Source of the DNA: Robinsoniella peoriensis
GTDB lineage: Bacteria > Bacillota > Clostridia > Lachnospirales > Lachnospiraceae
Length of the DNA: 40,441 nt
Direction: 5' to 3' (one strand)
Assembly (NCBI RefSeq): GCF_042680125.1
Contig: NZ_JBHTNY010000059.1
In this document: piece by piece, positions 8,437 to 16,577 of the stretch
Layout of the letters: each line of letters begins with the position of its first letter
How positions within the stretch are numbered: the first letter of the stretch is position 1
The notes under the pieces: model-generated
What the model saw: only the letters and a program-made list of their open reading frames with translations
What the model was told of the DNA's origin: nothing
The model's database searches: none
Position numbers and translations under genes: made by a program

Positions 8437-9390
8437 ATGCCTAATCACGAATTTGAATATATCAAACACAGTAAAACAAGTTATTGCAAAATATTTCTGG
8501 CTGAAATTTTCCAATGCACTCCCCAGCACTGGCACAGCGACATGGAATTACTTTTGGTATTGGATGGAACGCTTACTATAACTTCTCTGCCGGATAACCC
8601 CATTGCCAAAGAACATGACATGATTGTTTTTAACAGTTATGAAACCCATCGGCTTACCTGCACCTCCGGAAAAGGGCTTGTGCTGGCTGTCCAGTTTTCC
8701 TCATCCTTCTGCCGCAGTTATTATCCGTCCTTTGAATATACCTATTTTCATCAAAACCTGCTGTGTTCCTGCAGCAAATACACAGCCTTGCAAAAACTAA
8801 TGCTTCAGATGGCTTCCTCTTTTTTCCGGGAACCGGATTATTTTTCCCTCCATTGTATCGGGCTATTAAATTTGCTGACGGAACAGATGCTCCTAAATCT
8901 GCCTTACGGCCTGTTGGACATGCAGGAACGAAGCAGCCGTGAGAAAAATATATTCCGTATGCAGAGTATCCTTAACCACATAGAAAACCACTATACGGAA
9001 AAGCTGCTGCTTTCCGATATTTCTGAGCAGAAAGGACTGTCTCTGCATTATCTGTCCCACCTGTTCAAAAAAACCCTGGGCATTTCTTTTCAGAACTATA
9101 TGAAGCAGCTTCGTTTTGAAAAAGCCCTCAATCTGCTTACCGAGACCGACAGCAGTATCCTGGATATCTGCATTGCCAGCGGTTTCTCAGACATCAAGTA
9201 TCTGAACCAGCTATCAGAGGAATATTTCGGCTGTACCCCCGGTCAGTACCGCCGCCGTTTAAGAGAAAAACAAAGCGCCCCTGTCCCTATCCCTTATATC
9301 CGGGAGTGTTCCCTTACCAATGAGTCTCTGAGTGAAAACTTCTCCATATTATGCAGTTATTATCCTGAGCTGGAACTTGATCATGTTTGA
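8437..9390 (+). CDS. AraC family regulator with N-terminal cupin
   Basis: One-component regulator, 317 residues. The N-terminal half is a cupin-type sensing domain (HWHSDMELLLVLDG near residues 29-42). The C-terminal half, about 165-275, is the AraC double helix-turn-helix (LLLSDISEQKGLSLHYLSHLF and a GFSDIKYLNQLS second helix pair). A tail of about 40 residues follows the DNA-binding domain. AGGAGG lies nine bases before the ATG. It is convergent with the GH31 gene and divergent from the kinase, so it may regulate either the importer or the glycosidase. The ligand is unknown. Confidence 0.9.
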   Translation: MPNHEFEYIKHSKTSYCKIFLAEIFQCTPQHWHSDMELLLVLDGTLTITSLPDNPIAKEHDMIVFNSYETHRLTCTSGKGLVLAVQFSSSFCRSYYPSFEYTYFHQNLLCSCSKYTALQKLMLQMASSFFREPDYFSLHCIGLLNLLTEQMLLNLPYGLLDMQERSSREKNIFRMQSILNHIENHYTEKLLLSDISEQKGLSLHYLSHLFKKTLGISFQNYMKQLRFEKALNLLTETDSSILDICIASGFSDIKYLNQLSEEYFGCTPGQYRRRLREKQSAPVPIPYIRECSLTNESLSENFSILCSYYPELELDHV

Positions 9391-9440
9391 CAGGCGCCAT
9401 TATGAAAGAAAACTTCCATTCTTTCATAACCGCACCTGTC
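9389..9440. terminator. Bidirectional hairpin between AraC and GH31 genes
   Basis: An inner 10-bp perfect stem (TATGAAAGAA with TTCTTTCATA, 9401-9410 and 9419-9428) sits inside an outer pair GACAGG/CCTGTC (9389-9394 and 9435-9440). It lies exactly between two convergent genes. A clear U tract is missing. Confidence 0.55.
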
Positions 9441-9447
9441 CCTGTAA

Positions 9448-11817
9448 TTATAATACCTTAATTTTATATTCCTTACAACCCGCTTCCGGAATCAGATATG
9501 TCTGATTACCTTCTTCTTTCAGACTTCCTCTGCCTCCAGTATTGCTGCAAGGATTTTCCAAACACAGCTTCCAGCCTGAATCATGTGTGGCCGTCACCGT
9601 TAAGATATCCCCGTTCTTCTCTGCCTGAAGCTCTAATTTATCATTCATTTCCTTCTTGTACACTACGGCTTTTATGCTCTTTCCCTCTTCCGGTTCAATC
9701 AGATGGAACGTCACATTTCTGCAGTAGTCATATTCGGCACAGTCATCTCGGTCTCCCACTGCCAGCAGTGTATTCGGCTTCACTAACAGCGGCAGGGAAA
9801 AATAATCAAACTTCTGTGTATACCATCTGCCTCCCACTAATTTTTCTTTTGTGATCCAATTGGTCCAGTTACCCTCCGGTACATAGTAGTTTGCTATGCC
9901 GTCTTCACGGAATACAGGTGCTGCCAAAAGGCTGTCACCTAACATATACTGCCTGTCCAGATATGCACAATTTGGATCTTCCGGAAATTCAAGCATCATA
10001 GCCCTCATCATCGGTATCCCCTGTTCATGAACCTGCACTGCCTGAGAAAACAAATAGGGCATCAGAGAGCATTTTAACCTGGTGAAAAATCCCAGTACAT
10101 CACAGGCTTCTTCATCAAACATCCAGGGCACACGGTAGGAATCATGTCCATGAAGCCTGCTGTGGGTAGATAAAAGACCAAATGCCGACCATCTCTTGTA
10201 TAGATCCGGTGTGGCGGTGCTGTCAAATCCACTGATATCATGCGCCCAAAATCCGAAACCGGACTGGCAGAAGGACAGGCCTCCTCTTAGGCTCTCCGCC
10301 ATAGATTCATACGTTGCCAGGTTATCTCCGCCCCAGTTTACCGGGAACTGCTGGGTTCCTACCGTTGCGGACCGTGCAAATACGCAGGCATCCCGTTCCC
10401 CTTTTTTGCGCTTAAGCATTTCATAAACCGTCCGGTTATATAGAAAGGTGTAGTAATTATGCATTTTTTTGGGATCAGATCCATCAAACCACTGCACCTC
10501 TGTGGGTATTCTTTCCGCAAAATCCGTCTTCAGGCAGTCTACCCCCGTATCCAGCAATTCCTCTAATTTCCCTGCAAACCACCGGCACGCATCAGGATTT
10601 GTGAAATCTACAATGGTCTGTCCGGGCATCCAAAGATCACTCTGCCAGATGCTTCCGTCTTTCCGTCTGAGTAAATAACCGTATTCTTTTCCTTCCCGGT
10701 ACAATTCAGAACGCTGTCCTATGTACGGATTAATCCAAACACAGATTTTAACACCATTTTCCTTTATTTTGGCTAACATCCCCTTCACATCTTTAAATTT
10801 GCTGTCCCATTTAAAGTTGCAGAGTTCAAATGGCTTCATCCATCCTGCATCATAATGGAATACGCCAAGGGGAATATTCCTTTTCTTCATTTCATCCACA
10901 AAACCGTGCACCACTTCCGGCTCATAACTCGGTGTCCAGCTGGTAGACAGCCAAAGCCCAAAGGACCATGCCGGCGGAACCGGGCTTCTTCCTGTCAGCG
11001 CAGTATAATTTCCAAGAACCTGCTTCGGTGTACCCCCTCCGATTACCATATATTCCAGAGTCTCACCCTCCACACTGAACTGCACTTTTCTCACATTCTC
11101 CGTTCCCACTTCAAATGTAATATGCTCAGGATGATTTACCAGCACGCCGTATCCGTAATTAGACAGATAGAACGGAATATTTTTATAGCTCTGATCGCCA
11201 AATGTTCCGCCGTCTTTATTCCATATTTCGATCGTCTGGCCATTTTTAACGAGTGATGTGAATCTCTCCCCCAAACCATAAATATATTCCCCTACCCCTA
11301 GCGAAAGCTGCTCTCTCATATAGGTTTCCTTCATATAATGGGGACGCGGCGGACAATGATTGAAGTCACACCACTGGTCTGCCTCATAATCCAAATCTGT
11401 CACATATGCCAGGCTCCTGTCTTTACTGGAAACCATTTTCTTCCCTTCATAATAAAAGCTGAAAGCAAATTCTCCTTTTTTTTCTATGATTACCGTAGTT
11501 TTGCCGCTGGTCATCGAAATGGTTTCTTCCGTATCTGCAAATTGCAGGTCTGTCTGCTCCTGAAATAACTTAAATTCAGGTCCTTTTTCGATTTTTCCGT
11601 CATAATGGTTCACCCTGATTTTGATAACATCCCTTCTGGGGGAAGTAAACCATACCGTCATTGCAGGTCCGTATGTAGTATCATTTAAATCCCGGATTTC
11701 AGCACAGGGGACGAATACCTCAATCCCCTCATCTGAAATCTTATACTCCCATAATGAGTGTACTTTATGCTGCCTGATTCCCTTTGCTTCTTCCCATATT
11801 CCATCTGTAAACCTCAT
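9448..11817 (-). CDS. GH31 alpha-glucosidase/alpha-xylosidase (YicI-like)
   Basis: Glycoside hydrolase family 31, 789 residues, similar in length and layout to E. coli YicI alpha-xylosidase. There is an N-terminal beta-sandwich (to about 275), a TIM barrel (about 280-620) and C-terminal beta domains. The nucleophile is predicted as Asp432 in KTDFAERIP, and the acid/base as Asp498 in WGGDN. YicI-type enzymes usually have Gly where this protein has Ala434. No signal peptide is seen, so it is cytoplasmic and would act on imported oligosaccharides. RBS AGGAGG lies before the ATG. The substrate could be alpha-xylosides or other alpha-glucosides. Confidence 0.92.
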   Translation of the reverse strand: MRFTDGIWEEAKGIRQHKVHSLWEYKISDEGIEVFVPCAEIRDLNDTTYGPAMTVWFTSPRRDVIKIRVNHYDGKIEKGPEFKLFQEQTDLQFADTEETISMTSGKTTVIIEKKGEFAFSFYYEGKKMVSSKDRSLAYVTDLDYEADQWCDFNHCPPRPHYMKETYMREQLSLGVGEYIYGLGERFTSLVKNGQTIEIWNKDGGTFGDQSYKNIPFYLSNYGYGVLVNHPEHITFEVGTENVRKVQFSVEGETLEYMVIGGGTPKQVLGNYTALTGRSPVPPAWSFGLWLSTSWTPSYEPEVVHGFVDEMKKRNIPLGVFHYDAGWMKPFELCNFKWDSKFKDVKGMLAKIKENGVKICVWINPYIGQRSELYREGKEYGYLLRRKDGSIWQSDLWMPGQTIVDFTNPDACRWFAGKLEELLDTGVDCLKTDFAERIPTEVQWFDGSDPKKMHNYYTFLYNRTVYEMLKRKKGERDACVFARSATVGTQQFPVNWGGDNLATYESMAESLRGGLSFCQSGFGFWAHDISGFDSTATPDLYKRWSAFGLLSTHSRLHGHDSYRVPWMFDEEACDVLGFFTRLKCSLMPYLFSQAVQVHEQGIPMMRAMMLEFPEDPNCAYLDRQYMLGDSLLAAPVFREDGIANYYVPEGNWTNWITKEKLVGGRWYTQKFDYFSLPLLVKPNTLLAVGDRDDCAEYDYCRNVTFHLIEPEEGKSIKAVVYKKEMNDKLELQAEKNGDILTVTATHDSGWKLCLENPCSNTGGRGSLKEEGNQTYLIPEAGCKEYKIKVL

Positions 11818-11832
11818 GTTTTCCCTCCTGTA

Positions 11833-11876
11833 TTATCAATTTTTCTTGTTGTAAAAAGTATATACAGAATTGATAA
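11833..11876 (-). promoter_or_regulatory. Dyad flanking the probable GH31 promoter
   Basis: Perfect 9-bp arms TTATCAATT (11833-11841) and AATTGATAA (11868-11876) flank a TATACT box on the minus strand (11857-11862). No good -35 is seen. The arrangement fits regulator sites around the GH31 promoter. The remaining gap up to 11930 is AT-rich with nothing else recognised. Confidence 0.4.
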
Positions 11877-11930
11877 ATTAAACATGGGCTTATTTGTCTT
11901 TTTTATTATGCAAATTAGCTATTTTATTTT

Positions 11931-11974
11931 CCGCGCACTACCTCTATCTTCAAAGCGTCCCTTACTCAGCTAAA
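11931..11974 (-). repeat. Arm remnant of nested palindromic repeat
   Basis: This 44-bp stretch read on the minus strand matches the first 44 bases of the complete element at 26569 at 42 positions. Only one terminal arm is present; the body and the other arm are missing. It lies between the GH31 promoter and the end of the TPM gene, so the element was probably inserted here and later lost. Confidence 0.8.
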
Positions 11975-12021
11975 CCCCAATTTAAGCTGAAATTGTTTGG
12001 CATGGGGAATTGCATGGACTT

Positions 12022-12825
12022 TTAAAATCTCCCGGAAGCCCCGCCGCCGCCTGAAGAACCGCCTCCGCCAAAGGATCCGCCGCCACCGAAGGAACCGCCA
12101 CCGAAGGAGCCGCCGCCGAAAGAGCCACCGCCAAATGGGCCTCCAAAGAATCCGCCGCCGCGTCCGCCTCTGCCGCCGCCTCTTAAGAAGATTACGATAA
12201 AAAATAATATCAGACCTATGCTGATAAACGAACCTCCATTTGATGATTCCCCGTAATCCTCATCAGCAAAGCCCTCTTGTATATTGGCATCGTCCAGGTT
12301 AGATGGTTCTTCCAGGTTATATTCTGCGTACACTTCCTTTAATACACCGGTAAACATGGTCTTCATCCCCAAGTCCCAATTATCTTCTTTTAAAGCCGGT
12401 GTACCCAGATTGCGGATGATTCTTCCTGCCTTGGCATCATTAATCGCCCCCTCAAGTCCATATCCCACTTCAATTCTAACTTCTCTTTCTTGTAAAGCCA
12501 GAAGAATTAAGACACCGGAGTTCTTGGATTTATCACCAATTCCATATTCCCGGAACATCTCATTGGCGTAATCTTCAATAGAATTTCCATCCAGGGTCTG
12601 TATCGTTGATACAACAACCTGTGCTTTCGACTTGTCATTTAGCAATTTACTCTGTGCAATCATATATTGTTTCGTTTCATTACTCAAAAGTCCTGCGAAA
12701 TCATTTACATAAAACTCTCTTGTGGGAGCCTGAATACCGGCTGCCGCTTTTACCGGTAAATAAGCCAGCATCAGCACCATCGTAACCATAAGGCTATATG
12801 CAAAAATATTTTTTATTTTTTTCAT
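12022..12825 (-). CDS. TPM domain membrane protein with Gly-rich tail (YgcG-like)
   Basis: 267 residues. An N-terminal signal or membrane segment (about 4-27) is followed by a TPM (TLP18.3/Psb32/MOLO-1) domain with the usual REFYVNDFAGLL opening and a VLILLALQEREVRIEVGYGLEG core. A second membrane segment follows near 200-215 and the protein ends in a low-complexity Gly/Ser/Phe tail. The open frame extends upstream into lemA, but the ATG at 12825 has GGAG at correct distance and a normal signal sequence. LemA/TPM pairs are a recurrent envelope-associated gene pair; the biochemical role is unresolved. Confidence 0.88.
   Translation of the reverse strand: MKKIKNIFAYSLMVTMVLMLAYLPVKAAAGIQAPTREFYVNDFAGLLSNETKQYMIAQSKLLNDKSKAQVVVSTIQTLDGNSIEDYANEMFREYGIGDKSKNSGVLILLALQEREVRIEVGYGLEGAINDAKAGRIIRNLGTPALKEDNWDLGMKTMFTGVLKEVYAEYNLEEPSNLDDANIQEGFADEDYGESSNGGSFISIGLILFFIVIFLRGGGRGGRGGGFFGGPFGGGSFGGGSFGGGSFGGGGSFGGGGSSGGGGASGRF
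12066..12135 (-). repeat. 15-bp tandem repeat coding Gly-Gly-Ser-Phe units
   Basis: The Gly-rich C-terminal tail of the TPM protein is encoded by tandem near-identical 15-base units (three of 15 bases and one of 18) giving repeated GGGSF. Such a run is liable to gain or lose units by slippage. Confidence 0.7.
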
Positions 12826-12847
12826 ATGACTCCTACCATACCATCTC

Positions 12848-13426
12848 CTATTGCCCCTCAAAATTGACTTCCGGTACCTGCTGCGCCCCTTCGGCAGCCT
12901 GGAAATATTCTGCTTTCTCAAATCCCAGCAGATTAGCAAAAATGTTGGAAGGAAATCTTCTTATTTTCTGGTTATAATTTTTCACTGCATCATTATAGTC
13001 TTTTCTTGCAACTGCAATCCGGTTTTCCGTGCCCGCAAGTTCATCAGAAAGAGCGATAAACTGTTGATTTGCTTTTAGATCCGGATAATTTTCCACAACC
13101 ATAAGCAGTCTGCTCAGTGCACCGGACAATTGATTGTCAGCATCTGCCTTTTCTTCCATACTTGCAGCTCCTGCCAGTTTTGCTCTGGCATTGCTTACAT
13201 CTTCGATTACCTCTTTTTCATGTTCTGCATAACCTTTTACCGTATTTACCAGATTGGGAATGAGATCTACTCTTCTTTGGAGCATTGTATCAATATTAGC
13301 CCTCTGATTTTCCACATTTTCATTAATTCCTACCAGGGAATTATACTGGCTGATACCAACAACTACCAGTATAACAATAATTCCAACAATTACCCATATT
13401 GCGATTTTACTTCCAGATCTTTTCAT
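12848..13426 (-). CDS. lemA: LemA family protein
   Basis: 192 residues, the normal LemA length. An N-terminal membrane segment at about 9-28 leads into a long helical-bundle domain with the family signature region (NENVENQRANIDTMLQRR, VDLIPNLVNTVKGYAEHE, YNQKIRRFPSNIFANLLGF). The ATG is preceded by AGAGGGTG. It is followed after 22 bases by the TPM gene in the same direction, a pairing found in many bacteria. The molecular function is not established. Confidence 0.93.
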   Translation of the reverse strand: MKRSGSKIAIWVIVGIIVILVVVGISQYNSLVGINENVENQRANIDTMLQRRVDLIPNLVNTVKGYAEHEKEVIEDVSNARAKLAGAASMEEKADADNQLSGALSRLLMVVENYPDLKANQQFIALSDELAGTENRIAVARKDYNDAVKNYNQKIRRFPSNIFANLLGFEKAEYFQAAEGAQQVPEVNFEGQ

Positions 13427-13734
13427 GTTTTCACCCTCTGCACATTGCCGTTAACATCAGCAATGCTGCCGCCTCCTATTGATTTCTGTTGATTCTGCTG
13501 CCTTATTTGAAATATATTATATTTATTTTTATTGTATGAACGTTTTCTCTTTCTTAACATTCTATATTAGTATTAACTATCCTTTGTAATCCATTCAGAT
13601 TTTTATTATAGTAATTTTTTATCTTTCTATACATAAAAACAAACTAAAAACAGGCTTTCTGTGAAAAATAAGAACTATGGTCTTTCTTTCCGGCGCTTTA
13701 CATATATTGTAGAAAATGATTCTGGGAGAATTTC
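13427..13734. promoter_or_regulatory. 308-bp divergent intergenic region lemA / protease
   Basis: The region is very AT-rich. On the minus strand a TATAAT box is at 13516-13521 without a convincing -35. A small hairpin (CATTGC 13443-13448 with GCAATG 13460-13465) lies in the lemA leader. GGGAG precedes the protease ATG. I cannot assign a sporulation-type promoter to the protease with confidence, and no gene is seen here. Confidence 0.35.
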
Positions 13735-15489
13735 ATGGAATGCAATCAAAATATTGCCTCTGAAGAGTTTGCTGATTTTATCATATCGAATAGCAATTAT
13801 AGTTTAGATGATACACTTCAGAACAATCCTTCGGCATGTGGGGATTATGTTGACAATCAATTTTCTATAGTATATATTCCCATGCAGGAAGCAGCTCCAA
13901 TAACTACAGAAAAATACGAATATTATTCTATTCCAAATCTTTATACCACTCTCGATACATCCAGCATGGAAGCATCCGGTATATTGGATACCATTGAACA
14001 ACCTCTTTTGAATTTGCGGGGACAGGGAACTATTATTGGATTTATTGATACCGGAATCAACTATCAAAATCCGTTATTCCGGCTTTCAGATGGCAGTTCC
14101 CGTATTTTGGGAATCTGGGATCAGACCTTACCGTCTTTGGAAATTCCCCAGAAATTACCGCCGGGAATACCAGGTTTCACTGTAAATGACACCATTATTT
14201 ATGGAACAGAATTTACGAATACCGAAATTAATGAAGCTCTGGCATCCGAAAATCCATTAGAGTTAGTTCCAAGTACAGACACCAACGGACATGGAACCTT
14301 TCTGGCTGGCATAGCCGCAGGTACACAATCACCAAATGGAGATTTTATCGGAGCAGCGCCGGAATGTAATATTGCAGTCGTTAAACTCAAACCTGCAAAA
14401 CAATATTTACGGGATTTCTACTTAATACAGGACTCTGCTGTAGCATATCAGGAAAATGATATTATGATGGGAATTAAATATCTGACACTTATATCTGCCC
14501 GATATAAAATGCCATTGATCATTTGTCTCGGACTTGGGACTAACATGGGAAGCCATGAAGGAACATCGCCGCTTGGGCTGATGTTAAGAAGATTAAATCT
14601 GATGACAGGATTTGCATCAGTTGTAGCTGCCGGAAATGAAGTAGGAATGTACCATCATTTTTTAGGCAATATCAAAACCGGTTTGGAATATGAGGATGCA
14701 GAAGTATCCGTTGGCGTTGATGAAAAAGGATTTGTAGTTGAACTATGGTCATCTCCCCCGGAACTTTACACCGTCGGTTTTGTATCGCCTACCGGACAAA
14801 CGATCCCACGCATTCCCTTGATCGAGGAAAGAGACACACATGTGACTTTCACACTGGAAAACACACAGATTACAGTTCATTACGACATATCGGAAATGGG
14901 CTCCGGCAGTCAGTTTATCACGATGCGGTTTCAGTCGCCTACACCGGGAATTTGGAGAATCCGCGTGTATAATTATCTTTTTATAACCGGTAATTACCAT
15001 ATGTGGCTCCCGATTCAGGGATTTATTTCCCGCTCAACCGTTTTTTTAAAACCGAATCCGTTTACTACAATCACAGAACCGGCAAATGCCTACAGTTGTA
15101 TTACTGTCGGCGCCTACAACCATCGGGATGGCAGTCTGTATATTCATTCCAGCTATGGCTATAACCGCATTAACTTTCTGAAGCCAAACCTGGTTGCACC
15201 CGGAGTGAATGTATATGGCCCTGCTGTGTCCGGCATACCTGCAGAATCCGGCATACCCATGACCTATCAGACCGGAACTTCCGTAGCCGCAGCACATGTT
15301 GCAGGCGCTGCAGCCAATCTGATGACCTGGGGCATTGTGCAAGGACATAATCCCGGTATGAATGCAAATTCTATCAGAACCTATTTAATCCGTGGTGCTG
15401 ACCGAAATCCTGCGTATGTTTATCCGAACAGGGAGTGGGGTATGGGGACGCTCAATCTCTATCAGACGATTCTCAGGCTTCGTGAGTAG
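13735..15489 (+). CDS. Csp-like subtilisin family (S8) serine protease
   Basis: Subtilase of the clostridial CspA/B/C germination-protease type, 584 residues. The first 70-90 residues resemble a short prodomain. The triad is complete: Asp105 (FIDTGINY), His186 (DTNGHGTFLAGIAAG) and Ser516 (TGTSVAAAHVAGAA), with the oxyanion Asn301 (AAGNEVG). A beta-rich insert (about 310-430) between the oxyanion Asn and the Ser is typical of the Csp group. No signal peptide is present, in line with spore-associated Csp proteins. In Clostridium perfringens Csp enzymes process the cortex hydrolase SleC; no sleC or second csp is nearby here. It could have another intracellular or spore role. Confidence 0.88.
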   Translation: MECNQNIASEEFADFIISNSNYSLDDTLQNNPSACGDYVDNQFSIVYIPMQEAAPITTEKYEYYSIPNLYTTLDTSSMEASGILDTIEQPLLNLRGQGTIIGFIDTGINYQNPLFRLSDGSSRILGIWDQTLPSLEIPQKLPPGIPGFTVNDTIIYGTEFTNTEINEALASENPLELVPSTDTNGHGTFLAGIAAGTQSPNGDFIGAAPECNIAVVKLKPAKQYLRDFYLIQDSAVAYQENDIMMGIKYLTLISARYKMPLIICLGLGTNMGSHEGTSPLGLMLRRLNLMTGFASVVAAGNEVGMYHHFLGNIKTGLEYEDAEVSVGVDEKGFVVELWSSPPELYTVGFVSPTGQTIPRIPLIEERDTHVTFTLENTQITVHYDISEMGSGSQFITMRFQSPTPGIWRIRVYNYLFITGNYHMWLPIQGFISRSTVFLKPNPFTTITEPANAYSCITVGAYNHRDGSLYIHSSYGYNRINFLKPNLVAPGVNVYGPAVSGIPAESGIPMTYQTGTSVAAAHVAGAAANLMTWGIVQGHNPGMNANSIRTYLIRGADRNPAYVYPNREWGMGTLNLYQTILRLRE

Positions 15490-15571
15490 ATAGCGGGCTT
15501 TGGGTGGGAAAGTACCAAATTCAGAAGATGCAGTGTTCTGTATTGAATGGATTTGGTGCTGTACCATCCTG

Positions 15572-16432
15572 TTATGGCATCAGCTTCCTATATTCTCTGG
15601 GAGACATCATAACAAGTTTTTTAAACATGCTGTTAAAAAACTTAATATCATCATATCCCACGGCACTTGCTATTTCAGATATCCGCAAATCGCTTCCGGC
15701 AAGCAGCACACAGCTTTTCTCTATTCGAATCTTCTGCAGGTATTCCCGAAAAGTAATTCCGGTCTCCTGTTTGAACTTCCTGCTTATATACTGCAGGCTG
15801 AAATGATGCTCCTGACAGAACATACCAAGCGTGATGTGCTCCCTGTAATTCCTGTCCACATATTGTATCGCATCTAAAACAATCTCATTTTTAGTGATTC
15901 TCACACTGCTCTTTACTATACCACGCAGAGTAAGTATCAGAATTTCGATCAGTCTGCAGCGGAAAATCTCCGTATACCCCGGTCTTTTTTCCCGGTATTC
16001 TTCTGACATACCGGTCAGCAGCTGCAAAACCCTCTTGTCTTCGTCATGAAAGATACAGTTAGCCGGAGTCTGCATAAGTGATGGTGTATAGTACCGGATG
16101 AGACACCCCTGTATCAGTGCATCGAATGAATGGCACCCATGCAGTGTGTTATCTATAACTTCCGGAAGGAACAGACAGTTAATCAGATTCAGATTCCTGC
16201 TCTGGGAATAACAATGGACGCTCCCATAATCCACTATAAAATAATCCCCCTGCGTAAGCTCGCTGCTTACATCATTCAAGGTATGGATACAAGTGCCGCA
16301 GGTTACATAAACCAGTTCAAAAAAACGATGGTCATGGCTTTCCATATCATCCTGGCTACAAGGCATCATCACCAGATTTTCTTTATCTCCTAAAGCAATC
16401 TGCTTCATATCAATCGTACTTTTTTTCTCCAT
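15572..16432 (-). CDS. AraC family regulator divergent from rhamnosidase
   Basis: 286 residues: N-terminal cupin-like ligand domain (about 20-160, opening with HDHRFFELVYVTCG) and C-terminal AraC double helix-turn-helix (about 185-284, HITLGMFCQEHHFSLQYISR and VGYDDIKFFNSMFK). The ATG has AGGGGGTG eleven bases upstream, a rather long spacing. Divergent placement suggests it controls the alpha-L-rhamnosidase gene and probably responds to rhamnose or a rhamnoside. Confidence 0.9.
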   Translation of the reverse strand: MEKKSTIDMKQIALGDKENLVMMPCSQDDMESHDHRFFELVYVTCGTCIHTLNDVSSELTQGDYFIVDYGSVHCYSQSRNLNLINCLFLPEVIDNTLHGCHSFDALIQGCLIRYYTPSLMQTPANCIFHDEDKRVLQLLTGMSEEYREKRPGYTEIFRCRLIEILILTLRGIVKSSVRITKNEIVLDAIQYVDRNYREHITLGMFCQEHHFSLQYISRKFKQETGITFREYLQKIRIEKSCVLLAGSDLRISEIASAVGYDDIKFFNSMFKKLVMMSPREYRKLMP

Positions 16433-16480
16433 AAAGATAAATTCACCCCCTATTTAAGTAGAAATCAGGTCTTTTTTTCC

Positions 16481-16509
16481 ATTTTATTCTCTGGTATCAT
16501 TAATGTCAA
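16481..16509 (-). promoter_or_regulatory. Sigma-A-type promoter of AraC gene
   Basis: On the minus strand TTGACA (16504-16509) and TAAAAT (16481-16486) are separated by 17 bases, with the start codon about 50 bases downstream. Confidence 0.75.
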
Positions 16510-16577
16510 GAAACAACCATACATACTTAAAGAAATTTACAATCTCAGGAAATTAACGTAAAATGGAGGTAACTTTT

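Noticed and set aside
13640..13734. Sporulation sigma factor promoter before the Csp-like protease
   Set aside because: CATATATTG is loosely similar to sporulation -10 elements, but no matching -35 could be placed.
16536..16564. TTTACA-17-TAAAAT before the rhamnosidase gene
   Set aside because: The spacing is ideal, but the start point would fall after the ribosome binding site, so it cannot drive the gene.
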